Assembly: GCA_900316315.1 (NCBI GenBank)
Contig: ONCK01000003.1
Span: 62,001-126,000 of the forward strand
Reading direction: 5' to 3'
DNA length: 64,000 nucleotides
Source: an uncultured Prevotellaceae bacterium
GTDB taxonomy: Bacteria; Bacteroidota; Bacteroidia; Bacteroidales; Bacteroidaceae
A program made the translations under genes and the position numbers. Positions 45,275 to 54,686 of the stretch are shown here, one piece after another. The notes below the pieces were generated by a model. The model made no database searches. It was given only the letters and a program-made list of their open reading frames with translations, and was not told where the DNA came from. The number at the start of each line of letters is the position of its first letter. Position 1 is the first letter of the stretch.

Positions 45275-46116
45275 GTATAGACACTCCTAATGCATCAACG
45301 AAGCTGCCAATCCTTATTTCAATTAAGCCGATAAAAGAAAGTGACGATGAGTAGGATTTTTGGTGAGGAAATTTACCCTTCAAGAATAACGGTTTTTCAG
45401 TTATTATTTGAAGGGTATCTTGACTCCAAGTGGAGTCCCCTTTTAATATTTAATTATTAAGGCTCCCGCTCGAATGATACCTCATTAAATTTAAGCTGAA
45501 AAGCTGAAAAAGTCCACTTGGTAAATAGCATATAAAAAAAACTAACAATCAATAAAGTACGATCCATCTTCCTCTACTCTACCACGCATGCCAGCACCCA
45601 GAAAGGACTTAAAAGTCTTAAATAACTGGCCACAAAGAGGCCTCCAGACATGCAACAGCCCATCGTTTCCCTCATTTTCCCGCCACTTGAGGCTTACATT
45701 AGCTACGTCCATTTCCGCTATTCGAACGTTTTTTTAAAGAAATCGCAAGATTATCAGACATTTGTTCATTTCTTCGGGCATTGCAAAGGGTTACTGGTCA
45801 ATTCTGTCAAAGCATCATGCAAAAATTTTCGGTTCGTCCGAATTTCGGAATGATAAAAGTATACAAGACCATCGTGGTCGACCTCGACACATGGCGCATC
45901 ATCTATAATGCCGCCCGAGCATCACTGCTGGGGCGGCATCTATACAATCATCAAGATATTTTGACAGAAAAGTTTCCTCTTATGCTTGGGCAAGACACTG
46001 GGCAGGCCGAGTAGTCGACACGGGCAGTGCCACAGGAGCGGAAGCTTCTCGAGAAATGAAAAAGGTTTGCTTGGCTATATCGCAAGATCGACCGCAGGAC
46101 GGATGGGTAAGAGACG
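45275..46116. other. Gene-poor stretch with nested inverted repeats
   Basis: About 840 bp without a supportable gene. Two overlapping plus-strand frames (45650-45853 and 45781-46014) have no recognisable pattern. It holds a hairpin cluster at 45374-45437 and another inverted repeat around 45909-45940 (ATGCCGCC with GGCGGCAT). Confidence 0.45.
45374..45437. repeat. Tandem hairpin-forming inverted repeats
   Basis: TACCCTTCAAG-AATAAC pairs with GTTATTATTTGAAGGGTA (about 16 bp, one bulge). Directly after it comes GACTCCAAGTGGAGTC, itself self-complementary, then CCCTTTT. CCAAGTGGA reappears inverted as TCCACTTGG near 45510. The role is unknown: possible structured RNA or mobile element remnant. 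Confidence 0.6.
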
Positions 46117-46323
46117 CTAGTAGTACAACTCGGGCGGCAAGCTGACATAATCGCCGTCGTCCTCGATGATGACTTGTTCCTCACGGGCTAACCATCCGAT
46201 GGCCATGTCAAGGGCGCGATGAGACAGGCCTGTGGCTTGGGCCAAATCCGAATATCTGTATCGCCATCCGGACTGACGACTCAAAAACCGCCATAAGGCG
46301 GATGCGCTGTTTCCTATATCCAT
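46117..46323 (-). CDS. Small winged helix-turn-helix protein (PF10771/DUF2582-like)
   Basis: A 68-residue protein with a single winged-helix fold: ALWRFLSRQSGWRYRYSDLA, ATGLSHRALDMAIGWLAREE and a wing VIIEDDGDYVSLPPE. This is the pattern of small Bacteroidetes/archaeal winged-helix proteins of PF10771, presumed DNA-binding. It is divergent from the AraC regulator gene. Confidence 0.8.
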   Translation of the reverse strand: MDIGNSASALWRFLSRQSGWRYRYSDLAQATGLSHRALDMAIGWLAREEQVIIEDDGDYVSLPPELYY

Positions 46324-46500
46324 ATCTGACTGTGTGTTTCTTCATGCAATTTTACATGTATTTCGGACAAACTGTGCATTCAAAAGGTAGGAAACAATAT
46401 TCGATAAGAGAACACGAAGAAGATATAAACTCTATTTTAGACAAAAAGGGTGGATGAGTCGCCATTTTATCCCGAATTTTGGGGACAAAATCGATGGGAT

Positions 46501-47412
46501 ATGAAAAAAGCAATAGTCGAAGTGGGAACGGACCTGCTCACTGTACAAAACCCGCTGGTGGACTATCACGACGGGGAGGTGGCCATACTGGACAATGTGA
46601 AGGGACTCCAGAATATCGACTCCATGAAACTGGACCTCGATGCCGTCATCCTCTGCACAAAGGGACGTATACAGCTAGAGAAGGGCGTGCATCCGCTGCT
46701 GCTCCACGAGAACGATGTGATCGTGTGCCCCCACGGGGTCATCCTCGACAACTATATGATTAGCCCCGACTTTGAGTGCAAGATTCTGTGCCTCTCTGAG
46801 CATATCATGAGACAGCTCCTGCGGGCCAATGCCAAGACTTGGGAGACGTCGGTCTACATCAACAGGCAATTTGTCTTTACCCTGGAGCCAGAACACGCGG
46901 AGCAATTTCAACTATACTATGCCTTGATACGCTCCAAGATCAACCACAAGCAGATGACTTACCAGAAGGAGACGATACAGAGCCTCCTGCAAGCCCTGCT
47001 GCTGGACCTGACAGCTACGATGCAGCAAAATGAGGTCAGCAAGGGACAAAACGATCTGTCGCACAAGAAACAGATCTTCCAGCAATTTCTCAACCTATTG
47101 ACGTCGACCGAGCCTAAGCGACAGACGGTCAGATACTACGCCTCGCGACTCAATATCACGCCAAAATATCTCTCCAATATCTGTAAAGAGTACAGCGACA
47201 AGTCACCGCTCAAATGGATTGAGCAGTATGTGCTCGATGACATACGCTATGATCTGAAGAATACGGACATGACTATCAAGGAGATTGCCAATCACCTAGG
47301 ATTTTGCAATCTAGCATTTTTTGGCTCCTTTGTGCGCCATCACTTCGGCGTGTCGCCCAAGTATCTCCGATGTAAATATCTCGCGGAGACGCCGATTAAG
47401 TCTAAGGACTGA
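46501..47412 (+). CDS. AraC family transcriptional regulator
   Basis: A 303-residue regulator. The N-terminal half is a cupin-like sensing domain (LDLDAVILCTKGRIQLEKGV, LLLHENDVIVCPHGVILDNY). The C-terminal 100 residues are the AraC DNA-binding domain with two helix-turn-helix units (YYASRLNITPKYLSNICKEY; IKEIANHLGFCNLAFFGSFV) and the ending HHFGVSPKYLR. The start at 46501 (MKKAIVEVGTD) is preferred over an upstream GTG at 46450. The target genes are not indicated by the context. Confidence 0.92.
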   Translation: MKKAIVEVGTDLLTVQNPLVDYHDGEVAILDNVKGLQNIDSMKLDLDAVILCTKGRIQLEKGVHPLLLHENDVIVCPHGVILDNYMISPDFECKILCLSEHIMRQLLRANAKTWETSVYINRQFVFTLEPEHAEQFQLYYALIRSKINHKQMTYQKETIQSLLQALLLDLTATMQQNEVSKGQNDLSHKKQIFQQFLNLLTSTEPKRQTVRYYASRLNITPKYLSNICKEYSDKSPLKWIEQYVLDDIRYDLKNTDMTIKEIANHLGFCNLAFFGSFVRHHFGVSPKYLRCKYLAETPIKSKD

Positions 47413-47439
47413 GTGGCACAGGCGCACTACGGGTGATTT

Positions 47440-47487
47440 TTTTAAAAAACAGTTCCGCCATCCTGCTGCGAGAGATGATGACGGAAC
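47440..47487 (-). terminator. Intrinsic terminator of the glp operon
   Basis: On the minus strand GTTCCGTCATC pairs with GATGGCGGAAC (one mismatch), followed by TGTTTTTT. It lies 26 bp after the stop of the HAD-IIA gene, the last gene of the operon. Confidence 0.85.
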
Positions 47488-47512
47488 CGTAGAGGGCAAA
47501 TAGCAGTGGATA

Positions 47513-48343
47513 TCAGCTGTGGGCCTCCTCGAGGAGACGACCGAGCTCCTCTATATTCTGAAGCGTGAGGTCGGGCGGATTGGGCGCACTCTGGGCGACC
47601 TCGAGTGTGGTCTCGCCAGAGAGTACGAGCACACCAAGACAATGGGCATTTTGTGCCATTTTAATATCGGTATAGATGCGATCGCCGACCATGGCAATCT
47701 GGGCGGGCTGCAGACCTCGCTGCTGCTCGATGCCAACGAGCATATTGGGGTCTGGCTTGCCGAGCGTGATATCGGGCTTGCGGCCTGTAGCACTCTCGAG
47801 GCTCTTGCAGATACTGCCGCAGTCGACAAGGATGGTGCGCTCATTGGTGGGACAGACTTTGTCCGGATTGGTCGCAATATAAGGGATGCCCTGGGCAATC
47901 CACCATGCAGCGCGGCAAAGACGCGGATAGACCAGCGACTTGTCAAAGGCGGCGACGATGATATCGGGCACGTCGTCGGGGTCGTCGGCCGTAGAGATGA
48001 AACCGGCCTTCTCAAACTGGCTAATCATGCTGGGAGTGCCGAGAAGGAAGAGACGCTTGGCCTCCGGATAATGGGCATGGATATAGTCAATCGTGGCCAC
48101 TGTCGTAGTGTACATCTCCTCCTCGGTGGCCTCAATGCCCATACGGTGGAGCTTTGCGAGATAGTCGTCAAGGGAAGACGAGGGATTGTTGGTCAAAAAT
48201 GAGTAGGTGATGCCCAGTCTCGTGAGCTTTTGTAGAAAGGGTATCGTAAAGGGGAAAATCTGACTTCCCATATAAATCGTGCCATCCATGTCCAGGGCGA
48301 CGTGGCGTATCTGGGAGAGTCTTGCCTTAAGAACTTGATCCAT
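47513..48343 (-). CDS. HAD-IIA family phosphatase (NagD/PGP type), possible glycerol-3-phosphate phosphatase
   Basis: A 276-residue HAD phosphatase with C2 cap. Motif I is VALDMDGTIYMG, motif II SFLTNNPSSS, then GKPDPNMLVG and motif IV MVGDRIYTDIKMAQNA. The HAD-IIA group includes NagD, nitrophenylphosphatases, and the mammalian PGP and mycobacterial Rv1692 glycerol-3-phosphate phosphatases. It is the last gene of the glp operon, 39 bp after glpT and before the terminator. This suggests it acts on glycerol 3-phosphate or a related triose phosphate. The family is sure; the substrate is inferred. Confidence 0.88.
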   Translation of the reverse strand: MDQVLKARLSQIRHVALDMDGTIYMGSQIFPFTIPFLQKLTRLGITYSFLTNNPSSSLDDYLAKLHRMGIEATEEEMYTTTVATIDYIHAHYPEAKRLFLLGTPSMISQFEKAGFISTADDPDDVPDIIVAAFDKSLVYPRLCRAAWWIAQGIPYIATNPDKVCPTNERTILVDCGSICKSLESATGRKPDITLGKPDPNMLVGIEQQRGLQPAQIAMVGDRIYTDIKMAQNAHCLGVLVLSGETTLEVAQSAPNPPDLTLQNIEELGRLLEEAHS

Positions 48344-48382
48344 GTGTGCTGTGTGTGTTTTTTATTTGGTCAATATATAAAT

Positions 48383-49768
48383 TTAATGATTTTGACGAGA
48401 GCGTTCGCGCTCGGCATTGTAGGTGAGCAACATGAAGAAGATGGAGACGAGACAACTGCCGATGAGCAGGACAAAAGTCCAGTTCCATCCCGCATGCTGG
48501 GCGACATAGCCGATGACGACATTGGCAAGCAGGGCTGTGCCCAGTACGTATCCCATGAAGCCCGTGAGCCCGGCGGCGGTGCCGGCTGCATTTTTGGGGG
48601 CCAAGTCAAGAGCCTGGACGCCGATAAGCATCACGGGGCCATAGATGAAAAAGCCGATGCAAATAAGGCAGGTGATAACCACATTAATATTGTCGATATT
48701 CTGCCAGTACAGAAAGATGAAGACAGCGACCAAAGTCATGAAGAGAATGGTGGGCACGGCACGCCGCCCATGGAAGACATGGTCACTCAGCCATCCACAG
48801 ACCAGTGTACCGGGGATGGCCGCAGCCTCATAGGCAAAGTAAGCCCAACCCGCATCCTTGATGTTAATGCCCTTTTCGGTCAAGATGGTCGGCGCCCAGT
48901 CGAGACAGCCGTAGCGTACCATATAGACAAAGGCATTGGCAAAGGCGATGTACCACAGAAATCTATTGGAGAGGACGGTGTGAAAGATTTCCTTAGTACT
49001 CAGGACGCTCTCAGATTTTTCGCTATAAGTGCCAGAATAGTCGTTGCGCCACTTCTCAATAGAGGGCAGACCGCAGCTCTGCGGCGTGTCACGTATCATA
49101 CAGTAGGCGAAGATGGCAACTAGAATGGCAACACAGGCGGGAAAGAGATAAGTGCCTATCAGAAAATATCGCTGCGTGTCTGCGCCGTAAAACCAGCTGC
49201 CGAACCACATGGCTCCATATACGGCCATGGGGCCGACCAGAGCGCCTCCAACATTGTGGGCGCAATTCCACACAGACATCCAGGTACCACGTTCCTTGCG
49301 GCTGAACCAGTGGGTCATGACTCTGCCGCAGGGAGGCCAGCCCATGCCGTTGAACCAGCCGACCAGAAAATTGAGCGCCGCCATTATCACGATGGCCAGA
49401 GTCTTGTGCTCAGGCCCAATACACTGTATCGGAACAATCATAAACATCATAGACAGGGCGGCAAGTGCAAGTCCGAGGGGCAAAAACTTGCGTGCATCAC
49501 TCCGGTCACTGACACTAGCCATGATAAACTTGGAGAAGCCATAAGCAATGGCATTCATGGAGAGCACAATACCGAGCTCGCCCTTCTCAAAACCAAACGG
49601 GGCCAGCATAGGGATGGCCATCGAGAAATTCTTACGGACAATATAAAAGCCTGCGTACCCGAAAAAGATGCCTAAAAATACTTGTAAGCGCAACTTGCGA
49701 TATTTGGCATCAACATCTGGGCCCGTCATTTCTGCCTTGTAAGCGGGAGGATTCAGAAAGCTAAACAT
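48383..49768 (-). CDS. glpT: Glycerol-3-phosphate transporter GlpT (MFS)
   Basis: A 461-residue major facilitator with 12 predicted membrane segments, of the organophosphate:phosphate antiporter family. Seen: GYAGFYIVRKNFSMAIPML near the N-terminus with its conserved Arg, SVSDRSDARKFLPLGLAL, NGMGWPPCGRVMTHWF and GFMGYVLGTALLANVVIGYV. It exchanges external glycerol 3-phosphate for internal phosphate. Placement between glpF and the HAD-IIA gene in the glp operon supports the substrate over hexose phosphate. Confidence 0.93.
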   Translation of the reverse strand: MFSFLNPPAYKAEMTGPDVDAKYRKLRLQVFLGIFFGYAGFYIVRKNFSMAIPMLAPFGFEKGELGIVLSMNAIAYGFSKFIMASVSDRSDARKFLPLGLALAALSMMFMIVPIQCIGPEHKTLAIVIMAALNFLVGWFNGMGWPPCGRVMTHWFSRKERGTWMSVWNCAHNVGGALVGPMAVYGAMWFGSWFYGADTQRYFLIGTYLFPACVAILVAIFAYCMIRDTPQSCGLPSIEKWRNDYSGTYSEKSESVLSTKEIFHTVLSNRFLWYIAFANAFVYMVRYGCLDWAPTILTEKGINIKDAGWAYFAYEAAAIPGTLVCGWLSDHVFHGRRAVPTILFMTLVAVFIFLYWQNIDNINVVITCLICIGFFIYGPVMLIGVQALDLAPKNAAGTAAGLTGFMGYVLGTALLANVVIGYVAQHAGWNWTFVLLIGSCLVSIFFMLLTYNAERERSRQNH

Positions 49769-49835
49769 AGCTGATATTTATTTTATTTAGATTAAATTTG
49801 ATTTCGTCACGCAAAAGATCATATCTGATTTTACC

Positions 49836-50588
49836 TCAGCAAAATCCCATCAATCTGCCGACCCAAGCAGCCACCACAGCACCGAGCAAAGGGCCGACTA
49901 CAGGGACCCAGCTGTAGCTCCAGCCGCTGTCGCACTTATTCTTGAGAGGAAGTATGGCATGGGCAATACGAGGTGCCAGATCGCGGGCCGGATTGATCGC
50001 ATAGCCTGTGGCTCCGCCGAGGCTCATGCCTATGGCCACGATGATGAGGGTCACAGGAAAGGCGTTTGCCCCGCCCAGATTGACAGGTACTGTAATGCCG
50101 GACAAATAGTTGGACGGAGAGAGACACAATATCAGCAGCACCAGGACAAACGTGCCAACAGCCTCTGCAAAGAGATTGCGCACCTTGTGCCCCTGTATGG
50201 CTGGCATCGTACAAAATGTATTGAGTTTGGTCATACCATCAGGCGTGGCATCGTAGTGGTCTTTGTAAAAGAGGTATACGAGTATGGCTCCGACAAAGCT
50301 ACCCAGCAACTGCGCCAGACAATAAGGCAAAACATAAGACCAATCAAACAAGCCCGCCAAGGCCAATCCCAAAGACACGGCGGGATTGAGATGAGCGCCA
50401 GAGTTATGCGCCACAAATACGCCGCACATCACGGCCAGTCCCCAGCCCAGAGCGATGACAATCCATCCGCCGCCCTGAGCCTTTGACCGATAGAGTGCTG
50501 TGGCCGCACATACTCCGTCTCCCATTAAGATGAGGATTAGTGTGCCGAGGAACTCAAGCAGACAGCAGTGAAACAATTGCGCATCCAT
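49836..50588 (-). CDS. glpF: Glycerol facilitator (aquaglyceroporin GlpF)
   Basis: A 250-residue MIP channel with six membrane spans and both NPA motifs: SGAHLNPAVSLGLAL and TGYAINPARDLAPR. The Asp right after NPAR marks glycerol-conducting members. It lets glycerol cross the inner membrane, where GlpK traps it. It lies 24 bp after glpK and 67 bp before glpT. Confidence 0.96.
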   Translation of the reverse strand: MDAQLFHCCLLEFLGTLILILMGDGVCAATALYRSKAQGGGWIVIALGWGLAVMCGVFVAHNSGAHLNPAVSLGLALAGLFDWSYVLPYCLAQLLGSFVGAILVYLFYKDHYDATPDGMTKLNTFCTMPAIQGHKVRNLFAEAVGTFVLVLLILCLSPSNYLSGITVPVNLGGANAFPVTLIIVAIGMSLGGATGYAINPARDLAPRIAHAILPLKNKCDSGWSYSWVPVVGPLLGAVVAAWVGRLMGFC

Positions 50589-50612
50589 ATAAGACCAATA
50601 ATGTTCTCGGAT

Positions 50613-52118
50613 TTAGTCATTATTCTTCTGGGTCAGCGCTCGTCTGACAGCATCAGCCCACCCGGCTTTGGCACGCGCTATCTCGTCTGTATTCGCCCGT
50701 TCCGGCAGGAAGCGACGCTCTGCTTGCCACTGGCGCTTGACCTCGTCCAAACTATCCCAATAGCCGGTAGCCAAACCTGCCAAATAAGCAGCGCCAAGAG
50801 CCGTGGTCTCGGTAATCTTAGGACGGATAATCTCTGCATTGAGGATGTCGGCCTGGAATTGCATCATCAGATTGTTGCGAGAAGCGCCTCCGTCGACTTT
50901 AAGTTGTCTAATCTGTGTGCCAGTATCCCGCATTATGGCATTCATGATGTCGTAAGTCTGGAAGGCAATGCCCTCAAGGGCTGCCCGGGCAATATGGGCA
51001 GATGTCGTGCCACGGCTGATTCCGCAAATGATGCCGCGCGCATGCTGATCCCAATAAGGAGCTCCCATACCTGTCAGGGCGGGCACGAAATAAACCCCAC
51101 CCGTATCAGGCACGGTAGAAGCCAATTGCTCAATCTCCGAAGAAGACCTGATAATGCCCAGACCATCCCTCAGCCACTGCACGACAGAGCCCGCAACAAA
51201 TATGGAGCCCTCCAAGGCGTAAGTTGTTTCCTGCCCTATCTGCCATGCGACAGTTGTGAGCAAATTGTTTTGTGAGATAATAGGCTGGTTGCCCGTATTC
51301 ATGACGAGAAAACATCCCGTGCCATATGTATTCTTAATATCCCCCCGGTCTACACACATCTGACCGAAAAGGGCGGCCTGCTGATCTCCGGCAATGCCGC
51401 AAATGGGAACTTCGTGGGCAAAGAGCGTAGTCTTAGTATGACCATAAACTTCGCTGCAAGACTTCACCGTGGGCATCATACTACGCGGAATATCAAAGAG
51501 GTCAAGAAGCTCCTCATCCCAATCCAGCGTGTGTATGTTGAATAGCATCGTGCGGCTGGCATTGGTGACATCTGTGACGTGTACTTCTCCACGCGTCAGA
51601 CGCCATATGAGCCAACTGTCTACGGTGCCAAACCTCAATTTACCCTGTTCTGCCCGCTTACGGGCACCACTCACATGATCAAGAATCCACTTAATCTTGG
51701 TGGCGGAAAAGTAAGCGTCTATGATAAGACCTGTCTTTTTCCGTATCAACTCGGTCATGCCTTCGCTACGCAGCTGGTCGCAATAATCCGATGTACGACG
51801 GTCTTGCCAAACAATAGCATTGTAAATCGGCTCATCAGTCTCTGTGTCCCACACGATAGTGGTCTCTCGCTGATTGGTGATACCTATGCCGGCTATGTTT
51901 TTGCCATTGATGTCAATCTGCGTGATGGCTTCGGCAATGACGGAGGCCTGAGATGACCATATCTCATCCGGATTGTGCTCTATCCAACCAGACTGGGGAA
52001 AGATCTGAGTAAACTCCTTCTGGGCCACAGAGCGTATCTCGCCCGAGTGGTCAAAAACAATGGCGCGCGCACTGCTTGTGCCCTCGTCCAGCGCCAGAAT
52101 ATACTTCTCTTGTGACAT
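50613..52118 (-). CDS. glpK: Glycerol kinase
   Basis: A 501-residue FGGY kinase of normal length. It has the N-terminal ATP loop [62 protein letters not shown] and the C-terminal [20 protein letters not shown]. It phosphorylates glycerol to glycerol 3-phosphate for GlpABC. It lies 29 bp after glpC. Confidence 0.97.
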   Translation of the reverse strand: MSQEKYILALDEGTSSARAIVFDHSGEIRSVAQKEFTQIFPQSGWIEHNPDEIWSSQASVIAEAITQIDINGKNIAGIGITNQRETTIVWDTETDEPIYNAIVWQDRRTSDYCDQLRSEGMTELIRKKTGLIIDAYFSATKIKWILDHVSGARKRAEQGKLRFGTVDSWLIWRLTRGEVHVTDVTNASRTMLFNIHTLDWDEELLDLFDIPRSMMPTVKSCSEVYGHTKTTLFAHEVPICGIAGDQQAALFGQMCVDRGDIKNTYGTGCFLVMNTGNQPIISQNNLLTTVAWQIGQETTYALEGSIFVAGSVVQWLRDGLGIIRSSSEIEQLASTVPDTGGVYFVPALTGMGAPYWDQHARGIICGISRGTTSAHIARAALEGIAFQTYDIMNAIMRDTGTQIRQLKVDGGASRNNLMMQFQADILNAEIIRPKITETTALGAAYLAGLATGYWDSLDEVKRQWQAERRFLPERANTDEIARAKAGWADAVRRALTQKNND

Positions 52119-52147
52119 AGTCTGGAGGTGAATAATGGCGTGATTGT

Positions 52148-53401
52148 CTACGAGTTAAGAGCTTTTGTAGCTTCGACATCCAGTGCGTCTGCAAGGATAC
52201 TAATGGGATTCTCGACAGGAGCAGATGTCGACATCTCAATTTGCCACTTACATGTCTCGCAATCTGTGGCAACGAGATCAGGGTGAACTTCTTCGATAAG
52301 TTTGAAGAGTGGAGATCCAATAGCGCTGGCGACATCGTGGTTCTCCTTCTTAAAGGCGTAAGTTCCCGCCTGACCGCAGCACATGGAGTCAAGCATGACA
52401 AAGTCCACTCCCGGGATCATCTTCAACAGCGATGTACTGTAGATGATCCAGCCCAGACGCTCCATGTGACATGCCGAATGATAAGCGATACGCTTCTTGT
52501 AGTCCTTGCGAAATACCAGGTTGACCTTGCCTGACTCCACCAACTGATAGATGAAGCGTGTGGCCAGTGACAGGCTGTCCTTCACCTTGTCATTATTGAT
52601 TTGGAGCAGATGAGGGTATTCCTCGCGCATAGTAAAAGTACAAGTGCTGCTCGTCGTCAAGACCGGCATGCCTTTGGAGACACTCTCCGTCATCGACTTG
52701 ATGTTAACTTCCCCTTGCCGTTTTGCTTGGCTAGACATGCCATTGGCAATGAGGGCGACGCCGCAGCATTTCTCCTTGTCCAGCAGGGACACCCCATAGC
52801 CAATCGCATTCATCAGCTTCACAAAGTCTTGTCCCAATTTGGGAAAATTGTAGTTAACATAGCAGCCGTGAAAGTAGCTGACTTTTTTCGTATACTTACT
52901 TTGTTGAGGCAGCGCATGCTTCTTAAACCACGTCTCAAACCGTTGGCTGCTGTAGCTGGGCATCGTCTTGGTCTTGTCCAGGCCAATCATCATGTCCATC
53001 ACGGCCTTGGCGGGCTTCAGCTTGAGCGACATATTTACGATGGGGGCCACACGCGTCGCAATACTTCCGACGAGGTCAGTATTGCCCATCGTCCAGTCAC
53101 GCAGACTCGGTCTATGGGTACTGTATTTGATACGGGCAGCCTGGATGATATCGCCTATTTTGACGCCTTCCGGACAAGCGACTTCACAACGCTTGCAGTT
53201 GAGACACATTTTAAGAGCTTTCTCGTCAAAATATTTCGCATCTTTTATACGGTAGCGCTCTCCGTCCGGTCCCGCGTGCTTAGGCCCAGGATAAAAAGGC
53301 GTAACTGCAGCGACTGGGCAATATGCCGTACAGATAGTGCACTTAAGGCACTGCTCTAACTCGTTTGTGCTTATATTTGATAGTTGTAATTCGTCACCCA
53401 T
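52148..53401 (-). CDS. glpC: Anaerobic glycerol-3-phosphate dehydrogenase subunit C
   Basis: A 417-residue iron-sulfur subunit that passes electrons from GlpAB to the quinone pool. Two [4Fe-4S] motifs are visible ([16 protein letters not shown] and [15 protein letters not shown]), as are two CCG-type motifs ([27 protein letters not shown]). It is slightly longer than E. coli GlpC (396). It lies 10 bp after glpB. Confidence 0.95.
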   Translation of the reverse strand: MGDELQLSNISTNELEQCLKCTICTAYCPVAAVTPFYPGPKHAGPDGERYRIKDAKYFDEKALKMCLNCKRCEVACPEGVKIGDIIQAARIKYSTHRPSLRDWTMGNTDLVGSIATRVAPIVNMSLKLKPAKAVMDMMIGLDKTKTMPSYSSQRFETWFKKHALPQQSKYTKKVSYFHGCYVNYNFPKLGQDFVKLMNAIGYGVSLLDKEKCCGVALIANGMSSQAKRQGEVNIKSMTESVSKGMPVLTTSSTCTFTMREEYPHLLQINNDKVKDSLSLATRFIYQLVESGKVNLVFRKDYKKRIAYHSACHMERLGWIIYSTSLLKMIPGVDFVMLDSMCCGQAGTYAFKKENHDVASAIGSPLFKLIEEVHPDLVATDCETCKWQIEMSTSAPVENPISILADALDVEATKALNS

Positions 53402-53411
53402 GGAGAATATG

Positions 53412-54665
53412 TTATTTTTTTAAGATGATATTTGCTACAGCTGTTCCCGTGACGGCATCCACACCTGTCCCATCAGCAAGACGGATGGAATTGTTGCCAC
53501 TCAAAATAGATCCGACGGCATAGACATTTTCAAGGACTACCCCATTCTTGTATGCACGGAATGAGCCGTCTGTCTTGACGCCAAACTGCATATACGGCTG
53601 AGCAGCAAAAACATTTGCATCGTACCAAGACTCACGTTGACTTGTATAATCAATATCCAAATCAAATATGGGCTCGTACACCCTTTCATAATTGGCGATG
53701 ATACCTTGGCTTCTGAACGAACCACTTGCCACTACGAACTCATTGGCCTGCAAGATCTCGTCTGTCAGTTTCTCTGTTGAGACATCCGTCACACGGTTGT
53801 ATTGGATATTTCCTTTGATAACCCTATCTCCGATCAGGAATGTACCTCCGAGTTTTTCAAAGCGTTGTTTAAGCTTCGCCTGTACAGAGATACCGCATAC
53901 AGATGGGGGCAAAGTTGCAACCATTCTGATAGGCTTCGATACTTTTGATTGCAATGTCTTAAATTCGTCACTTGTTCCCCACCCTATAATATTCGGTAAG
54001 AGAATTGTGTCAACATTGTTATCTTTTCCAAGGTTATTAAGTTCTTGCGCAAAAGAGCTCATAGCGTTTTCGTCAATGAGAACTTTTGCAAGATTAGTCG
54101 CCCTCATCTCCGAAGGGCTCTTACGGCGGAAACTGAAGACTTGGTCCTCAAGTTCCTTAACCATGACCTCAACTCCTTGCTGTTTCAAATTGGCTTCCAT
54201 GAAATCGACAGGCAAATCCATAAATTCTTTAGGATAAGCCAGCAGAACCTTGTGAGTTTTTAGCTGCCCGGCACTGTCTATCATTGCCATTCCTTCAAGA
54301 GTAAGCCATGTAGGTTCAAGAAGTCCAGTGGGAGTCAGACGATAATGATTAGCCATATAACTCCCCTTGACATTTATACCAGCACCAGCGAGCAACTGAG
54401 AGAAAGCTGTAGCGGTTTCAATCAATGTTTCATTGTCCAATTTCCTATATGGGTGTGAGTCTGGTAATTGAGCAATAGCCTCAAGAGGATGCTCAACTTC
54501 CTTTTCTTGGATATCATATCCCAACATATCGAAAGAACCTGAGAAGAAATGGAGGGAACTCTGTCCTGTAGCGGCAATTGCTACTTTTTTGCCAGCTTGT
54601 GCCAAGCTAATTCCACAACAGAGACCACTTAAGCCGCCACCTATGATAATTGTATCAAATTTCAT
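53412..54665 (-). CDS. glpB: Anaerobic glycerol-3-phosphate dehydrogenase subunit B
   Basis: A 417-residue flavoprotein, near the 419 residues of E. coli GlpB. The dinucleotide-binding N-terminus is FDTIIIGGGLSGLCCGISLA, and later blocks (FVVASGSFRSQGIIANYERV, GNNSIRLADGTGVDAVTGTA) fit the family. Codon usage looks more A/T-rich than in glpA. It lies 21 bp after glpA and 10 bp before glpC. Confidence 0.94.
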   Translation of the reverse strand: MKFDTIIIGGGLSGLCCGISLAQAGKKVAIAATGQSSLHFFSGSFDMLGYDIQEKEVEHPLEAIAQLPDSHPYRKLDNETLIETATAFSQLLAGAGINVKGSYMANHYRLTPTGLLEPTWLTLEGMAMIDSAGQLKTHKVLLAYPKEFMDLPVDFMEANLKQQGVEVMVKELEDQVFSFRRKSPSEMRATNLAKVLIDENAMSSFAQELNNLGKDNNVDTILLPNIIGWGTSDEFKTLQSKVSKPIRMVATLPPSVCGISVQAKLKQRFEKLGGTFLIGDRVIKGNIQYNRVTDVSTEKLTDEILQANEFVVASGSFRSQGIIANYERVYEPIFDLDIDYTSQRESWYDANVFAAQPYMQFGVKTDGSFRAYKNGVVLENVYAVGSILSGNNSIRLADGTGVDAVTGTAVANIILKK

Positions 54666-54686
54666 TGCAATACTTAATCTTTTACT

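Noticed and set aside
45650-46014. Two overlapping small plus-strand open frames (67 and 77 codons).
   Set aside because: They overlap in different frames and show no family pattern, signal peptide or promoter.
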